Position numbers and translations under genes: made by a program. The notes under the pieces are model-generated. The model worked only from the letters and a program-made list of their open reading frames with translations. It was not told the origin of the DNA and searched no databases. This document shows positions 6,799 to 14,047 of a stretch of 16,703 nucleotides of DNA, piece by piece. Every line of letters begins with the position of its first letter. The stretch's first letter is position 1. This DNA comes from UBA1422 sp041752735 (GTDB lineage Bacteria; Bacillota; Clostridia; Peptostreptococcales; Anaerovoracaceae): NCBI GenBank assembly GCA_041752735.1, contig JBGSVW010000015.1, forward strand, positions 1 through 16,703, written 5' to 3'.

Positions 6799-7583
6799 TT
6801 TGTCCTGATTCCGGGCAACAAGCATGCCTGTCGACCCAATTTTTCAATTTCAATTAAGCATAGATTGGTATCATAGACCGCAGTAAGTCGTTCCTCCGTG
6901 ATAATATCCCGAGTGGCTCCTTCAATCAGTTTGCCATCCTTGTATAATAGGGCCGTGCGGTCGCCAAGCATCAACGCATGGTCAGGGTGGTGGGTGGTCA
7001 TTAGCACGCCGTGGCCACGTTCTGCCATCTTATGAATCATCGTTAGTGCACGTTGTTGATTTCCAAAATCCAAATGTGCTGTTGGTTCATCAAACAGCAG
7101 TATTTCAGGTTCCTGCGCCAATGCTCGAGCAATTAAAACCTGTTGCCGTTCTCCACCACTGATTTCAATATATGAGTGTGTTGCCAAGTGCAGAATGCCA
7201 AGTTCTTCAAGGATTTCAAGACATCGGGTTTCATCTCCCAGGTCCGGTCTTCCAAATGCCCCATATTTCGGTGCTCGTCCCATAATTACAAATTCAAGAA
7301 CCGTATAATCAAATGCCGGCTCATGGGATTGTGGAACATAAGCTACTTTTCCTGCCAACTCCCTAGATGAAAGGTCCTTGATGTTCTGTCCACCCACACT
7401 GATTTGACCTGCGGATGGTTTGAGCAAATTCATCATGCAAAGCAATAATGTAGTCTTGCCAGCTCCGTTGGGCCCCAAAAGCACTACCACTTCTCCCTGC
7501 TCCACGGAAAGAGAAACATCCCGGAGAACAGGTCGCTCCCCGGATGGATAAGTAAAGGTGATGTTTTCTACCTGATAACCCAT
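6795..7583 (-). CDS. ABC transporter ATP-binding protein (FepC/BtuD/MolC type)
   Basis: This gene encodes 262 residues, with start at 7583 set by GGAGG 4-5 nt upstream; an ATG at 7628 lies inside the permease gene and lacks a site. It has all motifs of an active ABC ATPase: Walker A GPNGAGKT (37-44), Q-loop Gln85 in YVPQSH, signature SGGERQ (142-147), Walker B ILLFDEP (161-167) and switch His198 in TTHHP. The short form with a C-terminal stretch ending around LYKDGKLI matches importers for iron complexes, cobalamin and molybdate of the type II (BtuCD-like) class. It is 8 nt downstream of the permease and overlaps the binding protein by 4 nt, so the three are one transport unit. Confidence 0.95.
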   Translation of the reverse strand: MGYQVENITFTYPSGERPVLRDVSLSVEQGEVVVLLGPNGAGKTTLLLCMMNLLKPSAGQISVGGQNIKDLSSRELAGKVAYVPQSHEPAFDYTVLEFVIMGRAPKYGAFGRPDLGDETRCLEILEELGILHLATHSYIEISGGERQQVLIARALAQEPEILLFDEPTAHLDFGNQQRALTMIHKMAERGHGVLMTTHHPDHALMLGDRTALLYKDGKLIEGATRDIITEERLTAVYDTNLCLIEIEKLGRQACLLPGIRTK

Positions 7584-7591
7584 ACTTCCTC

Positions 7592-8632
7592 CTACCGCAG
7601 ACGATTTCGTTGTTTGTATAAAAGCCATGCATAAAATGGTGCACCCACAAGCCCGGTTAAAATACTGATGGGCATTTCTGCAGGCCCTATACTACGGGTC
7701 ACTGTATCCACCAATAACATAAATATTCCACCAATAAGCAACGAGGCCGGGAGAAGCTTCCGGTTGTCTGTTCCCACCAGCATTCTGGAAAAATGGGGAA
7801 TGACAAGACCAACCCATCCGATGGTGCCGGAAATGCAAACCGCGCTTGCAGTTAAAATAGTTGCGCATCCAATGCAGGTACCTCGCAGCACTTTAATATT
7901 CGCTCCCAAGGTTTGGGCCTCCCGCTCGCCTAGAGACAGGATTCCTATCCAAAATGACATGGCTAAAAGAAGTCCCGCGGCCAGAATCGTCAGCGGTAAA
8001 ATCCCAAGAAGGATGCTCATATCCACATAAGCGAAGCTTCCCAGCTGCCAATAGGTAATGGCGGCAAGCTGGGTCTCCGGATCCGCAACATACTTAATAA
8101 AACCCAGGATGGATGACATGGCTCCACCTACAATAATCCCCGCCAGCACCAACATTATATTTGATTGACTTTTCATCAGTCGTGGAATCATTACCGTAAG
8201 TGTCACAGCTATGATTCCGCCAATGAATGCCGCCGCTTGGATGCCAAAAGTGGGAAGAGATGCCAGGATGGCCACAGCTGCTCCGATGCATGCACCGGCA
8301 GATACCCCTAGCAAGTCAGGGGAAACTAAGGGATTTTTAAAAATACTTTGATATACACTTCCGGATAGAGCAAGGGCTCCACCTACAATTACTGTAGCAA
8401 GCACGCGAGGTAGACGAACTCCAAATAAGATGTTCTTGTCCATCTCAGACCAACTTCCGCCACTTCCTCCTGTTATCGCTTGCCAAAACATGCCAAGGCA
8501 ATCTTGCGGAGAGATGCTATATTTTCCGATGCAAAGACAAGCTAACATAAAAACCAAAAGCAAAATCAACAGCCCCCATGTGGCGGCGGTTCCTTTCTGT
8601 TGCTTCCTAATATGTTTTGTTATGCTTTCCAT
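7592..8632 (-). CDS. ABC transporter permease, FecCD/BtuC/MolB type
   Basis: This gene encodes 346 residues. The start at 8632 (MESITK) has GAGGG 7-8 nt upstream; the longer reading from 8707 would begin inside the structured leader RNA and adds a non-family extension. After a basic cytoplasmic N-terminus there are about ten hydrophobic segments. Family landmarks are SGSVYQSIFKNPLVSPDLLG near residue 95, the long GWVGLVIPHFSRMLVG, which forms the coupling region facing the ATPase, and the closing segment GPAEMPISILTGLVGAPFYAWLL. It is a type II importer permease that works as a homodimer with the following ATPase and the binding lipoprotein. It is the first gene after the leader RNA and promoter. 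Confidence 0.95.
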   Translation of the reverse strand: MESITKHIRKQQKGTAATWGLLILLLVFMLACLCIGKYSISPQDCLGMFWQAITGGSGGSWSEMDKNILFGVRLPRVLATVIVGGALALSGSVYQSIFKNPLVSPDLLGVSAGACIGAAVAILASLPTFGIQAAAFIGGIIAVTLTVMIPRLMKSQSNIMLVLAGIIVGGAMSSILGFIKYVADPETQLAAITYWQLGSFAYVDMSILLGILPLTILAAGLLLAMSFWIGILSLGEREAQTLGANIKVLRGTCIGCATILTASAVCISGTIGWVGLVIPHFSRMLVGTDNRKLLPASLLIGGIFMLLVDTVTRSIGPAEMPISILTGLVGAPFYAWLLYKQRNRLR

Positions 8633-8649
8633 CGGTCCCTCAACAATAA

Positions 8650-8795
8650 AATGCCTTCCCGCACACAAATGGAAAGGCAAAATTCTACCAGGGGTGTTCC
8701 TTTCCAACTACGGGAGGCTTACAGATTTCTCGATAAACCCACGGTCGAAAGCCATGCACATCTGTTTAGGCTTTTTGACTCGGAAGATATTCAAT
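8650..8795 (-). ncRNA. Structured RNA 2, riboswitch-like leader of the ABC importer operon (candidate Moco/Tuco family)
   Basis: The leader between the promoter and the permease start folds on the minus strand into several helices. ACAGAT (8760-8765) pairs with ATCTGT (8721-8726) and encloses the hairpin CATGG/CCGTG (8752-8756 and 8740-8744). GCCTCCCG (8711-8718) pairs with CGGGAAGGC (8653-8661) with one bulged A, and encloses a perfect 8-bp helix TGGAAAGG/CCTTTCCA (8699-8706 and 8670-8677). CCGAGTC (8777-8783), a 4-nt gap and AGCCTAA (8766-8772) at the 5' side and GGCATT (8650-8655) at the 3' side are shared with structured RNA 1. There is no intrinsic terminator; the 3' end lies about 10 nt from the ribosome binding site, so translational control is more likely. 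The family assignment is from memory and unverified. Confidence 0.7.
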
Positions 8796-8805
8796 TTCAA
8801 GGCAT

Positions 8806-8834
8806 ATTTTATCCTATCTCGGTTACTTTAACAA
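8806..8834 (-). promoter_or_regulatory. Sigma-A type promoter of the ABC importer operon
   Basis: On the minus strand TTGTTA (8829-8834) and TAAAAT (8806-8811) are separated by 17 bp. Transcription would start near 8799, immediately before structured RNA 2, which makes the whole leader about 165 nt. Confidence 0.6.
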
Positions 8835-8888
8835 GTCATAATTTTAACAATCAAGGACTTTTAATGACCTTTATGATAAAATATTTTC

Positions 8889-9476
8889 ATGAGACCAAAT
8901 TTGTTTTTCGAAGGCCCGGTCCGAACCGGGAAATCCACCGCCTTGCGGCAGGTATTGCTTCCTTATCTTTCCGATTTGGGAGGGTTTGTGGTGCAACGAC
9001 TAACAAATCCCGATGGCGTTCCGATGGCCTATCGACTGGTGGGGTTGGATGAAATCCGCCAAACCGGAAAGGATGCCGAAGCTATGTTTTTGGCTGTTGA
9101 TGCCCCTTATTCAGGCTCAGATTCTGATGTCTCAACGAATATTTTCTTAAGGGTTGCTCCTAGGTCTTTCGATGCCAATGTATTTGCTACTTATGGTGTG
9201 GAATGCCTGCAGGCTTCCGTTAAAAACAGTCTTATCCTATTGGATGAAATTGGTGGGGTGGATTTGCTCAGCACCCGATTTCGGGAACTTTTGCATGCGA
9301 CGCTAAACGGCTCTACCCCTTGTGTTGGGGTAGTCAAAGAATTAGAAAAGGCTCGGGATGCCCAATCTTTCAATCGGGAACTCCGAACCTTGCTAACGAT
9401 TCATCAGATATCTTCAGAGGATCTCTCGTCGATGGATTCCATTGTTCAATCTTTTATTGTCTCCCAAACAAGTTAA
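8889..9476 (+). CDS. THEP1-like nucleoside-triphosphatase (NTPase_1/COG1618-like)
   Basis: This gene encodes 195 residues and is the only gene on the plus strand. It has a P-loop GPVRTGKST at 9-17, a short GGFVVQ strand near 31-36 typical of the THEP1 group, and Walker B LILLDEIGG at 115-123. THEP1-type enzymes hydrolyse NTPs to NDPs, but their physiological role is not settled. No Shine-Dalgarno sequence precedes the ATG, and a -10-like TATGAT at 8872-8877 lies so close that the mRNA could be nearly leaderless. It is divergent from the ABC importer operon, so both are read from the same 256-bp interval. Related P-loop NTPases occur beside molybdenum transport or cofactor genes, so a link is possible but unproven. 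Confidence 0.8.
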   Translation: MRPNLFFEGPVRTGKSTALRQVLLPYLSDLGGFVVQRLTNPDGVPMAYRLVGLDEIRQTGKDAEAMFLAVDAPYSGSDSDVSTNIFLRVAPRSFDANVFATYGVECLQASVKNSLILLDEIGGVDLLSTRFRELLHATLNGSTPCVGVVKELEKARDAQSFNRELRTLLTIHQISSEDLSSMDSIVQSFIVSQTS

Positions 9477-9495
9477 TCTCCAGTTCATACTGGCA

Positions 9496-10875
9496 TTAAC
9501 CTACGTTTGGCAATGAATCAAATCCTTTCTTTAAGTCCTCGTCGGTGGGAACGTAGTCGTTCATGTCTCCGCTGTTATAGCTCTGATATGCCGCCATGTC
9601 AAAGTAACCTGTTCCAGTCAGTCCGAAGACGATAACCTTTTCTTCTCCGGTTTCTTTGCATTTCACCGCTTCATCGATTGCAGCCTTGATTGCATGGGCA
9701 CTTTCCGGAGCTGGTAGGGTTCCCTCGCAACGGGCAAATGTGGTCGCTGCATCAAACACTTCACTTTGGATATAGGACTTAGCAGTCAGATATCCATCAT
9801 GATATAGTTTTGATATGATGGGACTCATGCCATGATATCGAAGACCACCTGCATGGTTTGGAGAAGGCATGAAACCCGCACCCAGGGTGTACATTCTCAA
9901 TAGTGGTGTGGTCTGCCCAGTATCTCCGAAGTCTAGAGCATATTTACCTCTGGTCATACTCGGACAGCTGGCTGGCTCTACTGCAATGAATTCAATATCA
10001 TTTAAGCCTCTTATTTTGTCCGCCATAAACGGTGAAATTAGTCCTCCTAGATTAGATCCACCACCGGCACAACCGATGATTACATCCGGAGTGATGTTAT
10101 ACTTATCTAGCGCAGCTTTTGTCTCTTGACCTATGATGGACTGATGAAGCAGTACATGGTTTAGTACACTTCCCAAGACATAACGGCAGTTTTCGGTTTT
10201 CATTGCGGTTTCAATGGCTTCTGAGATTGCACATCCAAGGCTGCCACCGGTGCCGGGGTTTTCGGCAAGAATTCTTTTACCTACTTCTGTTTGAGTTGAA
10301 GGGGATGGGATGACATTGGCACCATAGGTTTCCATGAGGATTTTTCTGTACGGCTTTTGCTCACTGGATACTTTGACCATAAACACATTCAAATCCAGCC
10401 CGTAGAAAGCACATGCCATGGAAAGTGCACTGCCCCATTGGCCGGCGCCTGTTTCGGTGGTCAGGTGGGTGATACCCTGCTTTTTGGCGTAATATGCCTG
10501 TGCAGCGGCGGAGTTCAGCTTGTGGCTTCCTGAGGTGTTGTTCCCTTCAAACTTATAATAAATCTTAGCAGGGGTGTCCAGCGCTTGCTCCAGGCAATAT
10601 GCTCTAACCAACGGCGATGGGCGGTACATTTTGTAGAAGTCTCGAATTTCTTCAGGAATGGGTATGAATTCATCCGTGTTGTTCATTTCCTGATCAATCA
10701 GTTCCTGACAAAACAGGGGTGCCAGTGCTTCTGCGGGAAGGGGTTCCCCATTGGCGGGGTTCATAAATCCATCGGGCTTTTCCTTCATGGCTGCCCGTAC
10801 ATTATGCCATTCTTTGGGCATCTCATCTTCGTTGAGATAAATTTTGTAAGGTACTTTTTCCAAATTCTTTTCCAT
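9496..10875 (-). CDS. trpB: Tryptophan synthase beta chain, TrpB2 type
   Basis: This gene encodes 459 residues, the longer TrpB2 form (TrpB1 is about 400), with an extra N-terminal stretch before RPSPL (85-89). The PLP-binding Lys is Lys119 in GSHKLN. TETGAGQWG at 140-148 carries Trp where TrpB1 usually has His, a TrpB2 hallmark, and the phosphate-binding loop is GGGSN at 271-275. It condenses indole (or indole made elsewhere) with L-serine to give tryptophan. No trpA or other trp gene is nearby, and TrpB2 lacks most of the residues that contact TrpA, so an indole-salvage or independent TrpB role is likely. The start has GAGAGGA upstream. It has its own promoter and a Trp-codon leader with attenuator, so expression should rise when charged tRNA-Trp is scarce. 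Confidence 0.95.
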   Translation of the reverse strand: MEKNLEKVPYKIYLNEDEMPKEWHNVRAAMKEKPDGFMNPANGEPLPAEALAPLFCQELIDQEMNNTDEFIPIPEEIRDFYKMYRPSPLVRAYCLEQALDTPAKIYYKFEGNNTSGSHKLNSAAAQAYYAKKQGITHLTTETGAGQWGSALSMACAFYGLDLNVFMVKVSSEQKPYRKILMETYGANVIPSPSTQTEVGKRILAENPGTGGSLGCAISEAIETAMKTENCRYVLGSVLNHVLLHQSIIGQETKAALDKYNITPDVIIGCAGGGSNLGGLISPFMADKIRGLNDIEFIAVEPASCPSMTRGKYALDFGDTGQTTPLLRMYTLGAGFMPSPNHAGGLRYHGMSPIISKLYHDGYLTAKSYIQSEVFDAATTFARCEGTLPAPESAHAIKAAIDEAVKCKETGEEKVIVFGLTGTGYFDMAAYQSYNSGDMNDYVPTDEDLKKGFDSLPNVG

Positions 10876-10901
10876 TTCTTTTCCTCTCTTTCATTTTTGA
10901 C

Positions 10902-10942
10902 AAAAACCAAAACGCCTGTAGTTCTTCTCAGAACCACAGGCG
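10902..10942 (-). terminator. Attenuator terminator upstream of trpB2
   Basis: On the minus strand a 13-bp stem (one G-T wobble) with loop GAGA is formed by 10930-10942 and 10913-10925, followed by TTTTGGTTTTT. It lies 27 nt before the trpB2 start and 30 nt after the leader-peptide stop. An alternative pairing of the leader segment CAGCACC (10987-10993) with GGTTCTG in the stem's 5' arm (10929-10935) gives 6 of 7 pairs and would disrupt the terminator. That is the expected antiterminator. Confidence 0.85.
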
Positions 10943-10971
10943 CTCAATTAACTTACTCTTTGGAGATTCGG

Positions 10972-11073
10972 TTAGATTGTGCAATCGGTGCTGCATGATG
11001 AAGAAACCTTATGTATTCGATCCATAAAGCTGCACCACCACCAAGCAAAATTGTTTGCACTGATTCTTAACAT
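10972..11073 (-). CDS. trp leader peptide with three consecutive Trp codons
   Basis: This is a 33-residue ORF starting at ATG 11073 with the strong site AAAGGAG 6-7 nt upstream. Residues 11-13 are Trp-Trp-Trp, encoded by 11035-11043, within NNFAWWWCSF. It is translated just before the attenuator of trpB2. GGTGGTGC, which covers the second and third Trp codons (11032-11039), pairs 7 of 8 with GCAGCACC (10987-10994), a typical 1:2 hairpin. A ribosome stalled on the Trp codons would free the second segment for the antiterminator. The rest of the peptide is not conserved by any motif I know; its role is to be translated, not to act as a protein. Longer in-frame reading from 11160 has no ribosome site and is not preferred. 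Confidence 0.85.
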   Translation of the reverse strand: MLRISANNFAWWWCSFMDRIHKVSSSCSTDCTI

Positions 11074-11097
11074 TGTTATCTCCTTTTTGTTTTTTTG

Positions 11098-11127
11098 AGC
11101 ATAACATACAAATTGTTTGTCTGTCAA
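11098..11127 (-). promoter_or_regulatory. Sigma-A promoter of the trpB2 attenuator transcript
   Basis: Perfect -35 TTGACA at 11122-11127, 18-bp spacer and TATGCT at 11098-11103, with TG one base before the -10 (extended -10 type). Transcription would start near 11091, about 18 nt before the leader-peptide ATG. It is the best promoter match in the window. Confidence 0.8.
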
Positions 11128-11192
11128 CAAGTTTTTTTTGTTATTTATGTATAAATTCACAATTTTTCTTTACAAGGCCATTGGGAATACCT

Positions 11193-11810
11193 TTAAATGA
11201 TTTTTTCATCCAACGCTTTCCATAAATACAGGGCTGCAATGGTTCGATAAGGTTTCCACTGGCTACTGATTCGCAGCAATTCCTCTTTGCTTGGGATTTC
11301 CTCCAGTCGATACAACCATTTTACAGCACGTTGCAATCCTCCATCTCCCACTGAGAATACGTCCAGACGTCCCATGGAAAAAATCAGAAACATCTCCGCT
11401 GTCCAAGGCCCGATCCCTTTCACCATGGTCAGTTGCCGAATGATTTCTTCATCGTCTAATAAGTCCAGCCTGTCTAACTCAATTGTCTTTTCTATCAGTG
11501 CTTTAGATAGGGATTTTAAGTATTTGATTTTGGAATAGGAAATACCTATGCACCGAAGGGCTTCGTCTTCCATGGAGAGAATCCATTCAGGGGATATCTT
11601 ATCTTCTGCAAGGCTGTTTAGCCGACTCCATAACACCTCTGCAACCCGGTTGGATAATTGCTGACCCACAATGGCCGAAGCAATCGAAACAAAATAATCC
11701 TCTTGAAGTGGGATTTCTATGGGCCCGCATTGTGAAATCAAATTGCCCAATGTTGGATCCAATTTACCAATCTCGTCAACAAGGTTTGTGGCGGGCGAAA
11801 GCATCTTCAC
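11193..11810 (-). CDS. DNA-3-methyladenine glycosylase II family protein (AlkA-like, HhH-GPD)
   Basis: This gene encodes 205 residues. The first possible start is GTG at 11810, only 2 nt after the upstream stop; an ATG at 11804 is equally possible, and neither has a strong site. The helix-hairpin-helix motif VKGIGPWTAE is at 130-139, followed by the catalytic Asp156 in VGDGGLQRAV, the position of the AlkA active-site Asp. VGQQLSN at 48-54 is the typical glycosylase loop. The protein excises alkylated purines from DNA as a monofunctional glycosylase. The last gene of a minus-strand run, it follows the DUF3830 gene closely; no clear terminator is seen after it. Confidence 0.9.
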   Translation of the reverse strand: MKMLSPATNLVDEIGKLDPTLGNLISQCGPIEIPLQEDYFVSIASAIVGQQLSNRVAEVLWSRLNSLAEDKISPEWILSMEDEALRCIGISYSKIKYLKSLSKALIEKTIELDRLDLLDDEEIIRQLTMVKGIGPWTAEMFLIFSMGRLDVFSVGDGGLQRAVKWLYRLEEIPSKEELLRISSQWKPYRTIAALYLWKALDEKII

Positions 11811-11812
11811 TT

Positions 11813-12232
11813 CTATTCACCGTCCATTGTGATTTCAATATCTTGAGCGCCTTCCCACAATACCTTCTTACCAAATGCAGAAAGATTCTCAAGCCCCTCT
11901 ATAATCGTTAAGAAGTGATTTCCCGGTAATTGCCCATATTGAGATGCAAAGCAACAACGGCCGTAGGAAAGGATCAATTCCATTTCACTAACGCCACCGG
12001 GATAAAATAGCATCTCCCCAATTGCCGGGTGGGATATGTGATTTTCAAGTTGCAGCCCGGTTCGAAGTTCTCCAAAGGGAATCCAGATACCTTCTCCACT
12101 CCATCTGACATGAATGAATTTACTTTTCATTGGCAACATGGATAAAAACACCTTGCAGGTCTCCGGGGCTTGCTCTGTAAGCAACTGTCCGACAAACTCA
12201 TATTCCCCTGATTTTATGCGTACTTGATTCAT
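11813..12232 (-). CDS. DUF3830 family protein
   Basis: This gene encodes 139 residues. The start at 12232 (MNQVRI) has GGAGG and AGAGG upstream, while the longer reading from 12292 has an unfamiliar basic extension. The pattern KFIHVRWSGEGIWIP, then EMLFYPGG, then YGRCCFASQYGQLPGNHFLTI and a terminal VLWEGAQDIEI is that of DUF3830, a small domain with a cyclophilin-like fold whose function is unknown. It sits between a ZIP transporter and AlkA with short gaps. I do not assign a function. Confidence 0.85.
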   Translation of the reverse strand: MNQVRIKSGEYEFVGQLLTEQAPETCKVFLSMLPMKSKFIHVRWSGEGIWIPFGELRTGLQLENHISHPAIGEMLFYPGGVSEMELILSYGRCCFASQYGQLPGNHFLTIIEGLENLSAFGKKVLWEGAQDIEITMDGE

Positions 12233-12296
12233 TCCTCTACCTCCATAAAGTTGATCTCTACTTCTGACCTCAACATCATTTTTGACGTGCAAATCA

Positions 12297-13109
12297 TCAA
12301 CCTAAAGCGACATCCAGCACCATCATCACTGCAAATCCCAACATGGTACCAATCGTAGCAACATCTGAATTTCCGCTTGTTTGGGCTTCCGGTATTAATT
12401 CCTCTACTACGACATAAATCATAGCTCCTGCGGCAAAGGACAGGGCATAAGGCAATAGGGGTTGCATGGTTAGCACTGCCACAGCGCCTATGACCCCGGC
12501 AATTGGCTCCACTGCTCCTGAAAGTTGTCCGTAATAAAAGCTTTTTCGCCTTGATATTCCTTCCCTTCTAAGTGGAATTGAAACCGCAGCGCCTTCCGGA
12601 AAGTTTTGAATTCCAATTCCGATTGCAAGAGCAACTGCGCCAGCGAGGGTTGCGGAAGGCAAACCTGCAGCGACTGCGCCAAATGCGACTCCAACAGCCA
12701 AGCCTTCAGGAATATTATGCAAGGTAATCGCTGTGACAAGAAGAATACTTCTTTTCCAATGGGTCTTTACCCCCTCAGCACTTTCTGTGGGCATTCCAAT
12801 ATGGACGTGTGGCAACAAGGAATCAGATAGTTTTAAAAAAACGCCCCCTGCAAGAAACCCGATTAAGGGGGCGAGCCATGGGGTTTTCCCAGCTGATTCG
12901 GACATTTCAATAGCTGGTGCTAATAGAGACCAGAAGCTGGCGGCAATCATCACACCGGCTGCAAATCCCAACATGGAATCCAGAACCGTTTTGTTGATGC
13001 TCTTGAAAAAGAAAACCAGCGCGGCACCAAGGGCAGTCAAAAACCAAGTGAATAAGGTAGCCAGTAACGCCTGGACAATTGGACTCAAGGAAGTAAATGC
13101 ATCTATCAT
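12297..13109 (-). CDS. ZIP family divalent metal transporter (GufA-like)
   Basis: This gene encodes 270 residues with about eight membrane helices, starting with GGAG 9 nt upstream. The metal-binding helices carry HNIPEG at 131-136 and QNFPEG at 168-173; the second with QNF instead of HNF/HEG is typical of GufA-type members rather than ZupT. A cytoplasmic loop between helices has HVHIGM with two His (101, 103) as a possible metal site. The transporter should import Zn2+ or similar divalent cations driven by their gradient. It overlaps no gene but follows the EFR1 gene by 14 nt, so they are likely one transcript. Which metal it prefers cannot be told from sequence. Confidence 0.95.
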   Translation of the reverse strand: MIDAFTSLSPIVQALLATLFTWFLTALGAALVFFFKSINKTVLDSMLGFAAGVMIAASFWSLLAPAIEMSESAGKTPWLAPLIGFLAGGVFLKLSDSLLPHVHIGMPTESAEGVKTHWKRSILLVTAITLHNIPEGLAVGVAFGAVAAGLPSATLAGAVALAIGIGIQNFPEGAAVSIPLRREGISRRKSFYYGQLSGAVEPIAGVIGAVAVLTMQPLLPYALSFAAGAMIYVVVEELIPEAQTSGNSDVATIGTMLGFAVMMVLDVALG

Positions 13110-13123
13110 GTTGTTGTCTCCTC

Positions 13124-14047
13124 CTATTGCTCTTTTGATTGATCTTTACTTTGATCTTCTGGTTGATTTTCAGTTATATATTTTCGAACGGCAACCCAGG
13201 CAAACCCAGGAGCGATCTTCTTTAGTTGCTCGGCTGACATTTTTTCAACCGGTGGTGCCGCTACCAGTTTATCCAAATCAAGACCGGATTTGATTACGGC
13301 AAATTTCCCAATGCCCGGGGTTAACGCACTCTGGGGGCAGCTATACAGGCAATTCATGCAGAAGTAACATTTCGAGTCAAAAGTAGGCCTCCCGCTCTTC
13401 ATTTCTATGTTGCCTGATGGACAGTTGGCTGCACAGGTTCCACAGCCGTTGCATGCCTCAGAAACCCTGATTAGCTTTCCAAACAAATGTCCACCTGTTC
13501 GCTCCAACCCACCCATGGTGGCCAGGGCCCGGTCAAGCAGACAGGCTTTTTTTCGACGCACAATCCCATGACTTATTTCATCAATGATGTTGTCAATCTT
13601 GTGGGGTAAAACATCCAGGAGCATTTTATCCAATGGCGCTTTGGTAGCGAAAGCGATATTTGATGGCATCACCAACATGTTCTCGTAGTCCACCAAAAAC
13701 CCTTTTTTTTTCATCATTTTAATGGCCTTGTTCCTACATGCTGTGTTGGGGCTCATCTCCCCACCTCCGGAGACCGAAATTACAGCGGCCGGTTTTCCGG
13801 GTTGTTGGGGCAGATTTTTGATCCATGAATAGACAGGCTCCGGCGCGTTAAAGGCATACACTGCATAGACCAACACTAACAGGTTATAGTCTCCAACTTC
13901 TTTAGGCTCACCAAATTTAAGTCGTTGTATTGTAACAGTAGCACCACGTTCTCTTAAGTGCTGCGCAAAGGTATTGGCAACGATTCGCGTGCCGCCCGTT
14001 CCCGAGTAGTAAACCAGGCGAATTTTATTGTTATTCATGTCCATCAT
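13124..14047 (-). CDS. EFR1-type flavodoxin-plus-[4Fe-4S] ferredoxin fusion
   Basis: This gene encodes 307 residues, starting by ATGA overlap with the end of pyruvate kinase (MMDMNN; a second ATG follows). The N-terminal part (1-165) is a flavodoxin-like domain with the FMN phosphate loop SGTGGT at 15-20. The C-terminal part has two [4Fe-4S] clusters: Cys199-Cys202-Cys205 with Cys209-Pro210, and Cys227-Cys230-Cys233 with Cys237-Pro238. Fused proteins of this kind are annotated as EFR1 family ferrodoxins in Clostridia and act in low-potential electron transfer; the specific partner is unknown. Translational coupling to pyruvate kinase suggests co-expression with fermentative carbon flow. The C-terminus is an unusual Gln/Lys/Asp-rich tail with repeated DQSK. 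Confidence 0.95.
   Translation of the reverse strand: MMDMNNNKIRLVYYSGTGGTRIVANTFAQHLRERGATVTIQRLKFGEPKEVGDYNLLVLVYAVYAFNAPEPVYSWIKNLPQQPGKPAAVISVSGGGEMSPNTACRNKAIKMMKKKGFLVDYENMLVMPSNIAFATKAPLDKMLLDVLPHKIDNIIDEISHGIVRRKKACLLDRALATMGGLERTGGHLFGKLIRVSEACNGCGTCAANCPSGNIEMKSGRPTFDSKCYFCMNCLYSCPQSALTPGIGKFAVIKSGLDLDKLVAAPPVEKMSAEQLKKIAPGFAWVAVRKYITENQPEDQSKDQSKEQ

Noticed and set aside
8637..8694. Pairing of CCCCT (8690-8694) in RNA 2 with the GAGGG ribosome site (8637-8641) as a switch.
   Set aside because: Only 4 bp can form; not enough to claim a mechanism.
7592..8707. Longer start for the permease.
   Set aside because: The extra 25 codons lie inside structured RNA 2 and have no ribosome site; MESITK at 8632 does.
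8600..9052. Plus-strand ORF overlapping the NTPase start.
   Set aside because: It lies in another frame over the leader RNA and the P-loop of the NTPase, has no ribosome site and no recognisable family.
9480..9493. Hairpin CCAGT-TCAT-ACTGG between the convergent NTPase and trpB2 genes as a bidirectional terminator.
   Set aside because: The stem is 5 bp and neither strand has a T-run after it.
11161..11192. Terminator after the AlkA-like gene.
   Set aside because: A weak AAGG/CCTT pairing is present but there is no T-run, so I do not call it.
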